Shown: positions 1-13,685 of the stretch, piece by piece | How positions within the stretch are numbered: position 1 is the first letter of the stretch | How the letters are laid out: the number at the start of each line of letters is the position of its first letter | Source: Auanema rhodensis | Lineage: Eukaryota; Nematoda; Chromadorea; Rhabditida; Rhabditidae | Assembly: GCA_964057225.1 (NCBI GenBank) | Contig: OZ059894.1 | Coordinates: forward strand, 18,692,476-18,756,475 | Direction of reading: 5' to 3' | DNA: 64,000 bases | Notes under the pieces: generated by a model | Databases searched by the model: none | Told to the model about the DNA's origin: nothing | Seen by the model: the letters and a program-made list of their open reading frames with translations, nothing else | Made by a program: the position numbers and the translations under genes

Positions 1-54
1 AAACGCTTAATACAAAAATTAGTTATGATCGTTTGAAAAATGATGCATTAGTGT

Positions 55-82
55 ATGTTGAGTTTCCATGTACACTCAACAT
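55..82. repeat. Intramonomer inverted repeat 1 (Merlin target hairpin), example in monomer 1
   Basis: A perfect 9-bp inverted repeat, ATGTTGAGT at 55-63 and ACTCAACAT at 74-82, flanks a 10-nt loop TTCCATGTAC. It recurs once in most monomers. The loop's central 8 nt, TCCATGTA, are exactly the target duplicated by both Merlin insertions. The GTGTTTCC variant, found in many monomers of the first 16.5 kb, breaks one pair of the stem. Whether the hairpin forms in vivo is not known. Confidence 0.85.
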
Positions 83-105
83 TGCTTCCAAAAACATTTT
101 GACAA

Positions 106-124
106 AAATTTTTTCGAAAAATTT
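106..124. repeat. Intramonomer A/T-rich inverted repeat 2, example in monomer 1
   Basis: AAATTTTT and AAAAATTT are perfect inverted arms around TCG. Phased A/T tracts of this kind can bend DNA. A common variant changes TTTCGAAAAA to TTTCAAAAAA, and it alternates with the CG form in the dimeric parts of the array after about 28 kb. Confidence 0.75.
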
Positions 125-232
125 CAAAATAATTTAGCAAAAAGTAGATGTTTTTAGATTCCTTTTTTCAAGGCAAAGACGATGGACAATGTTATTCAAC
201 GAAAAAATTAATTCTTCAGGGTGAAAATCGAG

Positions 233-254
233 GATATAAGTGTAAACTTATATC
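233..254. repeat. Intramonomer inverted repeat 3, example in monomer 1
   Basis: GATATAAGT and ACTTATATC form a perfect 9-bp inverted repeat around a 4-nt loop (GTAA here, GTGA in most monomers). It overlaps a second small inverted repeat, ATATC-AGTT-GATAT. The left arm is the part altered in the TATATATG variant (2 bp longer) and in the GGATATGTGTG variant (2 bp shorter). The Tc1 element inserted in this arm. Confidence 0.85.
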
Positions 255-271
255 AGTTGATATCTCGGTGC

Positions 272-322
272 ATTTTTAAGCTAGCGCAAATCTGATAACA
301 CAGATCGACGCAGCTTAAAAAT
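272..322. repeat. Intramonomer inverted repeat 4, long imperfect palindrome, example in monomer 1
   Basis: A 51-bp imperfect palindrome. ATTTTTAAGCT at 272-282 pairs with AGCTTAAAAAT at 312-322 (11 bp); GCG (284-286) pairs with CGC (309-311); ATCTG (290-294) pairs with CAGAT (301-305). That gives 19 pairs, one bulged A, a 3-by-3 mismatch and a 6-nt loop. The CTGTTAACACAG variant extends the inner stem by one pair. This is the strongest dyad symmetry in the monomer. Confidence 0.85.
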
Positions 323-1053
323 CCGCATCGAATGCACTATACTACATTGAGAAACGCTTAATACAAAAATTAGTTATGATCGTTTGAAAAATGATGCATT
401 AGTGTATGTTGAGTTTCCATGTACACTCAACATTGCTTCCAAAAACATTTTGACAAAAATTTTTTCGAAAAATTTCAAAATAATTTAGCAAAAAGTAGAT
501 GTTTTTAGATTCCTTTTTTCAAGGCAAAGACGATGGACAATGTTATTCAACGAAAAAATTAATTCTTCAGGGTGAAAATCGAGGATATAAGTGTAAACTT
601 ATATCAGTTGATATCTCGGTGCATTTTTAAGCTAGCGCAAATCTGATAACACAGATCGACGCAGCTTAAAAATCCGCATCGAATGCACTATACTACATTG
701 AGAAACGCTTAATACAAAAATTAGTTATGATCGTTTGAAAAATGATGCATTAGTGTATGTTGAGTTTCCATGTACACTCAACATTGCTTCCAAAAACATT
801 TTGACAAAAATTTTTTCGAAAAATTTCAAAATAATTTAGCAAAAAGTAGATGTTTTTAGATTCCTTTTTTTAAGGCGAAGACGATGGACAATGTTATTCA
901 ACGAAAAAATTAATTCTTCAGGGTGAAAATCGAGGATATAAGTGTGAACTTATATCAGTTGATATCTCGGTGCATTTTTAAGCTAGCGCAAATCTGATAA
1001 CACAGATCGACGCAGCTTAAAAATCCGCATCGAATGCACTATACTACATTGAG

Positions 1054-4000
1054 AAACGCTTAATACAAAAATTAGTTATGATCGTTTGAAAAATGATGCA
1101 TTAGTGTATGTTGTGTTTCCATGTACACTCAACATTGCTTCCAAAAACATTTTGACAAAAATTTTTTCGAAAAATTTCAAAATAATTTAGCAAAAAGTAG
1201 ATGTTTTTAGATTCCTTTTTTTAAGGCAAAGACGATGCACAATGTTATTCAACGAAAAAATTAATTCTTCAGGGTGAAAATCGAGGATATAAGTGTGAAC
1301 TTATATCAGTTGATATCTCGGTGCATTTTTAAGCTAGCGCAAATCTGATAACACAGATCGACGCAGCTTAAAAATCCGCATCGAATGCACTATACTACAT
1401 TGAGAAACGCTTAATACAAAAATTAGTTATGATCGTTTGAAAAATGATGCATTAGTGTATGTTGTGTTTCCATGTACACTCAACATTGCTTCCAAAAACA
1501 TTTTGACAAAAATTTTTTCGAAAAATTTCAAAATAATTTAGCAAAAAGTAGATGTTTTTAGATTCCTTTTTTCAAGGCAAAGACGATGGACAATGTTATT
1601 CAACGAAAAAATTAATTCTTCAGGGTGAAAATCGAGGATATAAGTGTGAACTTATATCAGTTGATATCTCGGTGCATTTTTAAGCTAGCGCAAATCTGAT
1701 AACACAGATCGACGCAGCTTAAAAATCCGCATCGAATGCACTATACTACATTGAGAAACGCTTAAAACAAAAATTAGTTATGATCGTTTGAAAAATGATG
1801 CATTAGTGTATGTTGAGTTTCCATGTACACTCAACATTGCTTCCAAAAACATTTTGACAAAAATTTTTTCGAAAAATTTCAAAATAATTTAGCAAAAAGT
1901 AGATGTTTTTAGATTCCTTTTTTCAAGGCTAAGACGATGGACAATGTTATTCAACGAAAAAATTAATTCTTCAGGGTGAAAATCGAGGATATAAGTGTGA
2001 ACTTATATCAGTTGATATCTCGGTGCATTTTTAAGCTAGCGCAAATCTGATAACACAGATCGACGCAGCTTAAAAATCCGCATCGAATGCACTATACTAC
2101 ATTGAGAAACGCTTAATACAAAAATTAGTTATGATCGTTTGAAAAATGATGCATTAGTGTATGTTGTGTTTCCATGTACACTCAACATTGCTTCCAAAAA
2201 CATTTTGACAAAAATTTTTTCGAAAAATTTCAAAATAATTTAGCAAAAAGTAGATGTTTTTAGATTCCTTTTTTTAAGGCAAAGACGATGCACAATGTTA
2301 TTCAACGAAAAAATTAATTCTTCAGGGTGAAAATCGAGGATATAAGTGTGAACTTATATCAGTTGATATCTCGGTGCATTTTTAAGCTAGCGCAAATCTG
2401 ATAACACAGATCGACGCAGCTTAAAAATCCGCATCGAATGCACTATACTACATTGAGAAACGCTTAATACAAAAATTAGTTATGATCGTTTGAAAAATGA
2501 TGCATTAGTGTATGTTGTGTTTCCATGTACACTCAACATTGCTTCCAAAAACATTTTGACAAAAATTTTTTCGAAAAATTTCAAAATAATTTAGCAAAAA
2601 GTAGATGTTTTTAGATTCCTTTTTTCAAGGCAAAGACGATGGACAATGTTATTCAACGAAAAAATTAATTCTTCAGGGTGAAAATCGAAGATATAAGTGT
2701 GAACTTATATCAGTTGATATCTCGGTGCATTTTTAAGCTAGCGCAAATCTGATAACACAGATCGACGCAGCTTAAAAATCCGCATCGAATGCACTATACT
2801 ACATTGAGAAACGCTTAAAACAAAAATTAGTTATGATCGTTTGAAAAATGATGCATTAGTGTATGTTGAGTTTCCATGTACACTCAACATTGCTTCCAAA
2901 AACATTTTGACAAAAATTTTTTCGAAAAATTTCAAAATAATTTAGCAAAAAGTAGATGTTTTTAGATTCCTTTTTTCAAGGCTAAGACGATGGACAATGT
3001 TATTCAACGAAAAAAATAATTCTTCAGGGTGAAAATCGAGGATATAAGTGTGAACTTATATCAGTTGATATCTCGGTGCATTTTTAAGCTAGCGCAAATC
3101 TGATAACACAGATCGACGCAGCTTAAAAATCCGCATCGAATGCACTATACTACATTGAGAAACGCTTAATACAAAAATTAGTTATGATCGTTTGAAAAAT
3201 GATGCATTAGTGTATGTTGTGTTTCCATGTACACTCAACATTGCTTCCAAAAACATTTTGACAAAAATTTTTTCGAAAAATTTCAAAATAATTTAGCAAA
3301 AAGTAGATGTTTTTAGATTCCTTTTTTTAAGGCGAAGACGATGGACAATGTTATTCAACGAAAAAATTAATTCTTCAGGGTGAAAATCGAGGATATAAGT
3401 GTGAACTTATATCAGTTGATATCTCGGTGCATTTTTAAGCTAGCGCAAATCTGATAACACAGATCGACGCAGCTTAAAAATCCGCATCGAATGCACTATA
3501 CTACATTGAGAAACGCTTAATACAAAAATTAGTTATGATCGTTTGAAAAATGATGCATTAGTGTATGTTGTGTTTCCATGTACACTCAACATTGCTTCCA
3601 AAAACATTTTGACAAAAATTTTTTCGAAAAATTTCAAAATAATTTAGCAAAAAGTAGATGTTTTTAGATTCCTTTTTTTAAGGCAAAGACGATGCACAAT
3701 GTTATTCAACGAAAAAATTAATTCTTCAGGGTGAAAATCGAGGATATAAGTGTGAACTTATATCAGTTGATATCTCGGTGCATTTTTAAGCTAGCGCAAA
3801 TCTGATAACACAGATCGACGCAGCTTAAAAATCCGCATCGAATGCACTATACTACATTGAGAAACGCTTAATACAAAAATTAGTTATGATCGTTTGAAAA
3901 ATGATGCATTAGTGTATGTTGAGTTTCCATGTACACTCAACATTGCTTCCAAAAACATTTTGACAAAAATTTTTTCGAAAAATTTCAAAATAATTTAGCA

Positions 4001-7000
4001 AAAAGTAGATGTTTTTAGATTCCTTTTTTCAAGGCAAAGACGATGGACAATGTTATTCAACGAAAAAATTAATTCTTCAGGGTGAAAATCGAGGATATAA
4101 GTGTGAACTTATATCAGTTGATATCTCGGTGCATTTTTAAGCTAGCGCAAATCTGATAACACAGATCGACGCAGCTTAAAAATCCGCATCGAATGCACTA
4201 TACTACATTGAGAAACGCTTAAAACAAAAATTAGTTATGATCGTTTGAAAAATGATGCATTAGTGTATGTTGAGTTTCCATGTACACTCAACATTGCTTC
4301 CAAAAACATTTTGACAAAAATTTTTTCGAAAAATTTCAAAATAATTTAGCAAAAAGTAGATGTTTTTAGATTCCTTTTTTCAAGGCAAAGACGATGGACA
4401 ATGTTATTCAACGAAAAAATTAATTCTTCAGGGTGAAAATCGAGGATATAAGTGTGAACTTATATCAGTTGATATCTCGGTGCATTTTTAAGCTAGCGCA
4501 AATCTGATAACACAGATCGACGCAGCTTAAAAATCCGCATCGAATGCACTATACTACATTGAGAAACGCTTAAAACAAAAATTAGTTATGATCGTTTGAA
4601 AAATGATGCATTAGTGTATGTTGAGTTTCCATGTACACTCAACATTGCTTCCAAAAACATTTTGACAAAAATTTTTTCGAAAAATTTCAAAATAATTTAG
4701 CAAAAAGTAGATGTTTTTAGATTCCTTTTTTCAAGGCTAAGACGATGGACAATGTTATTCAACGAAAAAATTAATTCTTCAGGGTGAAAATCGAGGATAT
4801 AAGTGTGAACTTATATCAGTTGATATCTCGGTGCATTTTTAAGCTAGCGCAAATCTGATAACACAGATCGACGCAGCTTAAAAATCCGCATCGAATGCAC
4901 TATACTACATTGAGAAACGCTTAATACAAAAATTAGTTATGATCGTTTGAAAAATGATGCATTAGTGTATGTTGTGTTTCCATGTACACTCAACATTGCT
5001 TCCAAAAACATTTTGACAAAAATTTTTTCGAAAAATTTCAAAATAATTTAGCAAAAAGTAGATGTTTTTAGATTCCTTTTTTTAAGGCAAAGACGATGCA
5101 CAATGTTATTCAACGAAAAAATTAATTCTTCAGGGTGAAAATCGAGGATATAAGTGTGAACTTATATCAGTTGATATCTCGGTGCATTTTTAAGCTAGCG
5201 CAAATCTGATAACACAGATCGACGCAGCTTAAAAATCCGCATCGAATGCACTATACTACATTGAGAAACGCTTAATACAAAAATTAGTTATGATCGTTTG
5301 AAAAATGATGCATTAGTGTATGTTGTGTTTCCATGTACACTCAACATTGCTTCCAAAAACATTTTGACAAAAATTTTTTCGAAAAATTTCAAAATAATTT
5401 AGCAAAAAGTAGATGTTTTTAGATTCCTTTTTTCAAGGCAAAGACGATGGACAATGTTATTCAACGAAAAAATTAATTCTTCAGGGTGAAAATCGAGGAT
5501 ATAAGTGTGAACTTATATCAGTTGATATCTCGGTGCATTTTTAAGCTAGCGCAAATCTGATAACACAGATCGACGCAGCTTAAAAATCCGCATCGAATGC
5601 ACTATACTACATTGAGAAACGCTTAAAACAAAAATTAGTTATGATCGTTTGAAAAATGATGCATTAGTGTATGTTGAGTTTCCATGTACACTCAACATTG
5701 CTTCCAAAAACATTTTGACAAAAATTTTTTCGAAAAATTTCAAAATAATTTAGCAAAAAGTAGATGTTTTTAGATTCCTTTTTTCAAGGCTAAGACGATG
5801 GACAATGTTATTCAACGAAAAAAATAATTCTTCAGGGTGAAAATCGAGGATATAAGTGTGAACTTATATCAGTTGATATCTCGGTGCATTTTTAAGCTAG
5901 CGCAAATCTGATAACACAGATCGACGCAGCTTAAAAATCCGCATCGAATGCACTATACTACATTGAGAAACGCTTAATACAAAAATTAGTTATGATCGTT
6001 TGAAAAATGATGCATTAGTGTATGTTGTGTTTCCATGTACACTCAACATTGCTTCCAAAAACATTTTGACAAAAATTTTTTCGAAAAATTTCAAAATAAT
6101 TTAGCAAAAAGTAGATGTTTTTAGATTCCTTTTTTTAAGGCAAAGACGATGCACAATGTTATTCAACGAAAAAATTAATTCTTCAGGGTGAAAATCGAGG
6201 ATATAAGTGTGAACTTATATCAGTTGATATCTCGGTGCATTTTTAAGCTAGCGCAAATCTGATAACACAGATCGACGCAGCTTAAAAATCCGCATCGAAT
6301 GCACTATACTACATTGAGAAACGCTTAATACAAAAATTAGTTATGATCGTTTGAAAAATGATGCATTAGTGTATGTTGTGTTTCCATGTACACTCAACAT
6401 TGCTTCCAAAAACATTTTGACAAAAATTTTTTCGAAAAATTTCAAAATAATTTAGCAAAAAGTAGATGTTTTTAGATTCCTTTTTTCAAGGCAAAGACGA
6501 TGGACAATGTTATTCAACGAAAAAATTAATTCTTCAGGGTGAAAATCGAGGATATAAGTGTGAACTTATATCAGTTGATATCTCGGTGCATTTTTAAGCT
6601 AGCGCAAATCTGATAACACAGATCGACGCAGCTTAAAAATCCGCATCGAATGCACTATACTACATTGAGAAACGCTTAAAACAAAAATTAGTTATGATCG
6701 TTTGAAAAATGATGCATTAGTGTATGTTGAGTTTCCATGTACACTCAACATTGCTTCCAAAAACATTTTGACAAAAATTTTTTCGAAAAATTTCAAAATA
6801 ATTTAGCAAAAAGTAGATGTTTTTAGATTCCTTTTTTCAAGGCTAAGACGATGGACAATGTTATTCAACGAAAAAAATAATTCTTCAGGGTGAAAATCGA
6901 GGATATAAGTGTGAACTTATATCAGTTGATATCTCGGTGCATTTTTAAGCTAGCGCAAATCTGATAACACAGATCGACGCAGCTTAAAAATCCGCATCGA

Positions 7001-7020
7001 ATGCACTATACTACATTGAG
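1054..7020. repeat. Trimeric higher-order repeat domain (1053-bp unit)
   Basis: Three monomer types recur in order: type a (GTGTTTCC, TTTAAGG, GATGCAC), type b (GTGTTTCC, TTCAAGG, GATGGAC) and type c (CTTAAAACA, GAGTTTCC, GGCTAAGAC). The a-b-c order is seen at 1054-2106, 2107-3159, 4915-5967 and 5968-7020. The middle part (3160-4914) is a disturbed version with an extra type-a-like monomer and two extra CTTAAAACA monomers. All monomers here are exactly 351 bp. Confidence 0.85.
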
Positions 7021-8424
7021 AAACGCTTAAAACAAAAATTAGTTATGATCGTTTGAAAAATGATGCATTAGTGTATGTTGAGTTTCCATGTACACTCAAC
7101 ATTGCTTCCAAAAACATTTTGACAAAAATTTTTTCGAAAAATTTCAAAATAATTTAGCAAAAAGTAGATGTTTTTAGATTCCTTTTTTCAAGGCAAAGAC
7201 GATGGACAATGTTATTCAACGAAAAAATTAATTCTTCAGGGTGAAAATCGAGGATATAAGTGTGAACTTATATCAGTTGATATCTCGGTGCATTTTTAAG
7301 CTAGCGCAAATCTGATAACACAGATCGACGCAGCTTAAAAATTCGCATCGAATGCACTATACTACATTGAGAAACGCTTAATACAAAAATTAGTTATGAT
7401 CGTTTGAAAAATGATGCATTAGTGTATGTTGAGTTTCCATGTACACTCAACATTGCTTCCAAAAACATTTTGACAAAAATTTTTTCGAAAAATTTCAAAA
7501 TAATTTAGCAAAAAGTAGATGTTTTTAGATTCCTTTTTTCAAGGCAAAGACGATGGACAATGTTATTCAACGAAAAAATTAATTCTTCAGGGTGAAAATC
7601 GAGGATATAAGTGTGAACTTATATCAGTTGATATCTCGGTGCATTTTTAAGCTAGCGCAAATCTGATAACACAGATCGACGCAGCTTAAAAATTCGCATC
7701 GAATGCACTATACTACATTGAGAAACGCTTAATACAAAAATTAGTTATGATCGTTTGAAAAATGATGCATTAGTGTATGTTGAGTTTCCATGTACACTCA
7801 ACATTGCTTCCAAAAACATTTTGACAAAAATTTTTTCGAAAAATTTCAAAATAATTTAGCAAAAAGTAGATGTTTTTAGATTCCTTTTTTCAAGGCAAAG
7901 ACGATGGACAATGTTATTCAACGAAAAAATTAATTCTTCAGGGTGAAAATCGAGGATATAAGTGTAAACTTATATCAGTTGATATCTCGGTGCATTTTTA
8001 AGCTAGCGCAAATCTGATAACACAGATCGACGCAGCTTAAAAATCCGCATCGAATGCACTATACTACATTGAGAAACGCTTAATACAAAAATTAGTTATG
8101 ATCGTTTGAAAAATGATGCATTAGTGTATGTTGAGTTTCCATGTACACTCAACATTGCTTCCAAAAACATTTTGACAAAAATTTTTTCGAAAAATTTCAA
8201 AATAATTTAGCAAAAAGTAGATGTTTTTAGATTCCTTTTTTCAAGGCAAAGACGATGGACAATGTTATTCAACGAAAAAATTAATTCTTCAGGGTGAAAA
8301 TCGAGGATATAAGTGTAAACTTATATCAGTTGATATCTCGGTGCATTTTTAAGCTAGCGCAAATCTGATAACACAGATCGACGCAGCTTAAAAATCCGCA
8401 TCGAATGCACTATACTACATTGAG
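7021..8424. repeat. Four-monomer transition, two duplicated pairs
   Basis: The monomers at 7021 and 7372 share AATTCGCATCG. The monomers at 7723 and 8074 share the TGTAAAC loop, as do monomers 1 and 2 at the window start. This suggests single-monomer duplications at the edge of the trimer domain. Confidence 0.7.
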
Positions 8425-9475
8425 AAACGCTTAATACAAAAATTAGTTATGATCGTTTGAAAAATGATGCATTAGTGTATGTTGTGTTTCCATGTACACT
8501 CAACATTGCTTCCAAAAACATTTTGACAAAAATTTTTTCGAAAAATTTCAAAATAATTTAGCAAAAAGTAGATGTTTTTAGATTCCTTTTTTCAAGGCAA
8601 AGACGATGAACAATGTTATTCAACGAAAAAATTAATTCTTCAGGGTGAAAATCGAGGATATAAGTGTGAACTTATATCAGTTGATATCTCGGTGCATTTT
8701 TAAGCTAGCGCAAATCTGATAACACAGATCGACGCAGCTTAAAAATCCGCATCGAATGCACTATACTACATTGAGAAACGCTTAATACAAAAATTAGTTA
8801 TGATCGTTTGAAAAATGATGCATTAGTGTATGTTGAGTTTCCATGTACACTCAACATTGCTTCCAAAAACATTTTGACAAAAATTTTTTCGAAAAATTTC
8901 AAAATAATTTAGCAAAAAGTAGATGTTTTTAGATTCCTTTTTTCAAGGCAAAGACGATGGACAATGTTATTCAACGAAAAAATTAATTCTTCAGGGTGAA
9001 AATCGAGGATATGTGTGAACTTATATCAGTTGATATCTCGGTGCATTTTTAAGCTAGCGCAAATCTGTTAACACAGATCAACGCAACTTAAAAATCCGCA
9101 TCGAATGCACTATACTACATTGAGAAACGCTTAATACAAAAATTAGTTATGATCGTTTGAAAAATGATGCATTAGTGTATGTTGTGTTTCCATGTACACT
9201 CAACATTGCTTCCAAAAACATTTTGACAAAAATTTTTTCGAAAAATTTCAAAATAATTTAGCAAAAAGTAGATGTTTTTAGATTCCTTTTTTTAAGGCAA
9301 AGACGATGCACAATGTTATTCAACGAAAAAATTAATTCTTCAGGTTGAAAATCGAGGATATAAGTGTGAACTTATATCAGTTGATATCTCGGTGCATTTT
9401 TAAGCTAGCGCAAATCTGATAACACAGATCGACGCAGCTTAAAAATCCGCATCGAATGCATTATACTACATTGAG
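8425..9475. repeat. Three-monomer block, repeated at 13686-14736
   Basis: Ordered variants: GATGAACAATG (monomer 8425), then the 2-bp-deleted GGATATGTGTG with CTGTTAACACAG and CGCAACTT (8776), then GATGCAC with CAGGTTGAAA and the rare GCATTATAC (9125). The same series in the same order lies at 13686, 14037 and 14386. The offset of 5261 bp equals 15 monomers minus two 2-bp deletions. Confidence 0.85.
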
Positions 9476-10528
9476 AAACGCTTAATACAAAAATTAGTTA
9501 TGATCGTTTGAAAAATGATGCATTAGTGTATGTTGAGTTTCCATGTACACTCAACATTGCTTCCAAAAACATTTTGACAAAAATTTTTTCGAAAAATTTC
9601 AAAATAATTTAGCAAAAAGTAGATGTTTTTAGATTCCTTTTTTCAAGGCAAAGACGATGGACAATGTTATTCAACGAAAAAATTAATTCTTCAGGGTGAA
9701 AATCGAGGATATAAGTGTGAACTTATATCAGTTGATATCTCGGTGCATTTTTAAGCTAGCGCAAATCTGTTAACACAGATCAACGCAACTTAAAAATCCG
9801 CATCGAATGCACTATACTACATTGAGAAACGCTTAATACAAAAATTAGTTATGATCGTTTGAAAAATGATGCATTAGTGTATGTTGAGTTTCCATGTACA
9901 CTCAACATTGCTTCCAAAAACATTTTGACAAAAATTTTTTCGAAAAATTTCAAAATAATTTAGCGAAAAGTAGATGTTTTTAGATTCCTTTTTTCAAGGC
10001 AAAGACGATGGACAATGTTATTCAACGACAAAAATAATTCTTCAGGGTGAAAATCGAGGATATAAGTGTGAACTTATATCAGTTGATATCTCGGTGCATT
10101 TTTAAGCTAGCGCAAATCTGATAACACAGATCGACGCAGCTTAAAAATCCGCATCGAATGCACTATACTACATTGAGAAACGCTTAATACAAAAATTAGT
10201 TATGATCGTTTGAAAAATGATGCATTAGTGTATGTTGAGTTTCCATGTACACTCAACATTGCTTCCAAAAACATTTTGACAAAAATTTTTTCGAAAAATT
10301 TCAAAATAATTTAGCAAAAAGTAGATGTTTTTAGATTCCTTTTTTCAAGGCAAAGACGATGGACAATGTTATTCAACGAAAAAATTAATTCTTCAGGGTG
10401 AAAATCGAGGATATAAGTGTGAACTTATATCAGTTGATATCTCGGTGCATTTTTAAGCTAGCGCAAATCTGATAACACAGATCGACGCAGCTTAAAAATC
10501 CGCATCGAATGCACTATACTACATTGAG

Positions 10529-12281
10529 AAACGCTTAATACAAAAATTAGTTATGATCGTTTGAAAAATGATGCATTAGTGTATGTTGAGTTTCCATGTA
10601 CACTCAACATTGCTTCCAAAAACATTTTGACAAAAATTTTTTTGAAAAATTTCAAAATAATTTAGCAAAAAGTAGATGTTTTTAGATTCCTTTTTTCAAG
10701 GCAAAAACGATGGACAATGTTATTCAACGAAAAATTTAATTCTTCAGGGTGAAAATTGAGGATATAAGTGTGAACTTATATCAGTTGATATCTCGGTGCA
10801 TTTTTAAGCTAGCGCAAATCTGTTAACACAGATCAACGCAGCTTAAAAATCCGCATCGAATGCACTATACTACATTGAGAAACGCTTAATACAAAAATTA
10901 GTTATGATCGTTTGAAAAATGATGCATTAGTGTATGTTGAGTTTCCATGTACACTCAACATTGCTTCCAAAAACATTTTGACAAAAATTTTTTCGAAAAA
11001 TTTCAAAATAATTTAGCAAAAAGTAGATGTTTTTAGATTCCTTTTTTCAAGGCAAAGACGATGGACAATGTTATTCAACGAAAAATTTAATTCTTCAGGG
11101 TGAAAATTGAGGATATAAGTGTGAACTTATATCAGTTGATATCTCGGTGCATTTTTAAGCTAGCGCAAATCTGTTAACACAGATCAACGCAGCTTAAAAA
11201 TCCGCATCGAATGCACTATACTACATTGAGAAACGCTTAATACAAAAATTAGTTATGATCGTTTGAAAAATGATGCATTAGTGTATGTTGAGTTTCCATG
11301 TACACTCAACATTGCTTCCAAAAACATTTTGACAAAAATTTTTTCGAAAAATTTCAAAATAATTTAGCAAAAAGTAGATGTTTTTAGATTCCTTTTTTCA
11401 AGGCAAAGACGATGGACAATGTTATTCAACGAAAAAATTAATTCTTCAGGGTGAAAATCGAGGATATGTGTGAACTTATATCAGTTGATATCTCGGTGCA
11501 TTTTTAAGCTAGCGCAAATCTGTTAACACAGATCAACGCAACTTAAAAATCCGCATCGAATGCACTATACTACATTGAGAAACGCTTAATACAAAAATTA
11601 GTTATGATCGTTTGAAAAATGATGCATTAGTGTATGTTGTGTTTCCATGTACACTCAACATTGCTTCCAAAAACATTTTGACAAAAATTTTTTCGAAAAA
11701 TTTCAAAATAATTTAGCAAAAAGTAGATGTTTTTAGATTCCTTTTTTTAAGGCAAAGACGATGCACAATGTTATTCAACGAAAAAATTAATTCTTCAGGT
11801 TGAAAATCGAGGATATAAGTGTGAACTTATATCAGTTGATATCTCGGTGCATTTTTAAGCTAGCGCAAATCTGATAACACAGATCGACGCAGCTTAAAAA
11901 TCCGCATCGAATGCACTATACTACATTGAGAAACGCTTAATACAAAAATTAGTTATGATCGTTTGAAAAATGATGCATTAGTGTATGTTGTGTTTCCATG
12001 TACACTCAACATTGCTTCCAAAAACATTTTGACAAAAATTTTTTCGAAAAATTTCAAAATAATTTAGCAAAAAGTAGATGTTTTTAGATTCCTTTTTTTA
12101 AGGCAAAGACGATGCACAATGTTATTCAACGAAAAAATTAATTCTTCAGGGTGAAAATCGAGGATATAAGTGTGAACTTATATCAGTTGATATCTCGGTG
12201 CATTTTTAAGCTAGCGCAAATCTGATAACACAGATCGACGCAGCTTAAAAATTCGCATCGAATGCACTATACTACATTGAG
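10529..12281. repeat. Five-monomer block, repeated at 14737-16489
   Basis: Monomers at 10529, 10880, 11231, 11580 and 11931 carry, in order: TTTTTTTGAAAA with AAAACGATGG and AAATTTAATTC; AAATTTAATTC with ATTGAGG; GGATATGTGTG; CAGGTTG with GATGCAC; and GATGCAC with CAGGGTG. The same order recurs at 14737, 15088, 15439, 15788 and 16139. The offset of 4208 bp is 12 monomers minus two 2-bp deletions. Confidence 0.85.
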
Positions 12282-13685
12282 AAACGCTTAATACAAAAAT
12301 TAGTTATGATCGTTTGAAAAATGATGCATTAGTGTATGTTGAGTTTCCATGTACACTCAACATTGCTTCCAAAAACATTTTGACAAAAATTTTTTCGAAA
12401 AATTTCAAAATAATTTAGCAAAAAGTAGATGTTTTTAGATTCCTTTTTTCAAGGCAAAGACGATGGACAATGTTATTCAACGAAAAAATTAATTCTTCAG
12501 GGTGAAAATCGAGGATATAAGTGTAAACTTATATCAGTTGATATCTCGGTGCATTTTTAAGCTAGCGCAAATCTGATAACACAGATCGACGCAGCTTAAA
12601 AATCCGCATCGAATGCACTATACTACATTGAGAAACGCTTAATACAAAAATTAGTTATGATCGTTTGAAAAATGATGCATTAGTGTATGTTGTGTTTCCA
12701 TGTACACTCAACATTGCTTCCAAAAACATTTTGACAAAAATTTTTTCGAAAAATTTCAAAATAATTTAGCAAAAAGTAGATGTTTTTAGATTCCTTTTTT
12801 TAAGGCAAAGACGATGCACAATGTTATTCAACGAAAAAATTAATTCTTCAGGTTGAAAATCGAGGATATAAGTGTGAACTTATATCAGTTGATATCTCGG
12901 TGCATTTTTAAGCTAGCGCAAATCTGATAACACAGATCGACGCAGCTTAAAAATCCGCATCGAATGCACTATACTACATTGAGAAACGCTTAATACAAAA
13001 ATTAGTTATGATCGTTTGAAAAATGATGCATTAGTGTATGTTGTGTTTCCATGTACACTCAACATTGCTTCCAAAAACATTTTGACAAAAATTTTTTCGA
13101 AAAATTTCAAAATAATTTAGCAAAAAGTAGATGTTTTTAGATTCCTTTTTTTAAGGCAAAGACGATGCACAATGTTATTCAACGAAAAAATTAATTCTTC
13201 AGGGTGAAAATCGAGGATATAAGTGTGAACTTATATCAGTTGATATCTCGGTGCATTTTTAAGCTAGCGCAAATCTGATAACACAGATCGACGCAGCTTA
13301 AAAATTCGCATCGAATGCACTATACTACATTGAGAAACGCTTAATACAAAAATTAGTTATGATCGTTTGAAAAATGATGCATTAGTGTATGTTGAGTTTC
13401 CATGTACACTCAACATTGCTTCCAAAAACATTTTGACAAAAATTTTTTCGAAAAATTTCAAAATAATTTAGCAAAAAGTAGATGTTTTTAGATTCCTTTT
13501 TTCAAGGCAAAGACGATGGACAATGTTATTCAACGAAAAAATTAATTCTTCAGGGTGAAAATCGAGGATATAAGTGTAAACTTATATCAGTTGATATCTC
13601 GGTGCATTTTTAAGCTAGCGCAAATCTGATAACACAGATCGACGCAGCTTAAAAATCCGCATCGAATGCACTATACTACATTGAG
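11580..13685. repeat. Tandem duplication of a 1053-bp trimer
   Basis: Monomers 11580 (GATGCAC, CAGGTTG), 11931 (GATGCAC, AATTCGC) and 12282 (GATGGAC, TGTAAAC) are followed directly by the same three types at 12633, 12984 and 13335. It sits inside the larger block duplication, so this step was probably local and later. Confidence 0.85.
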
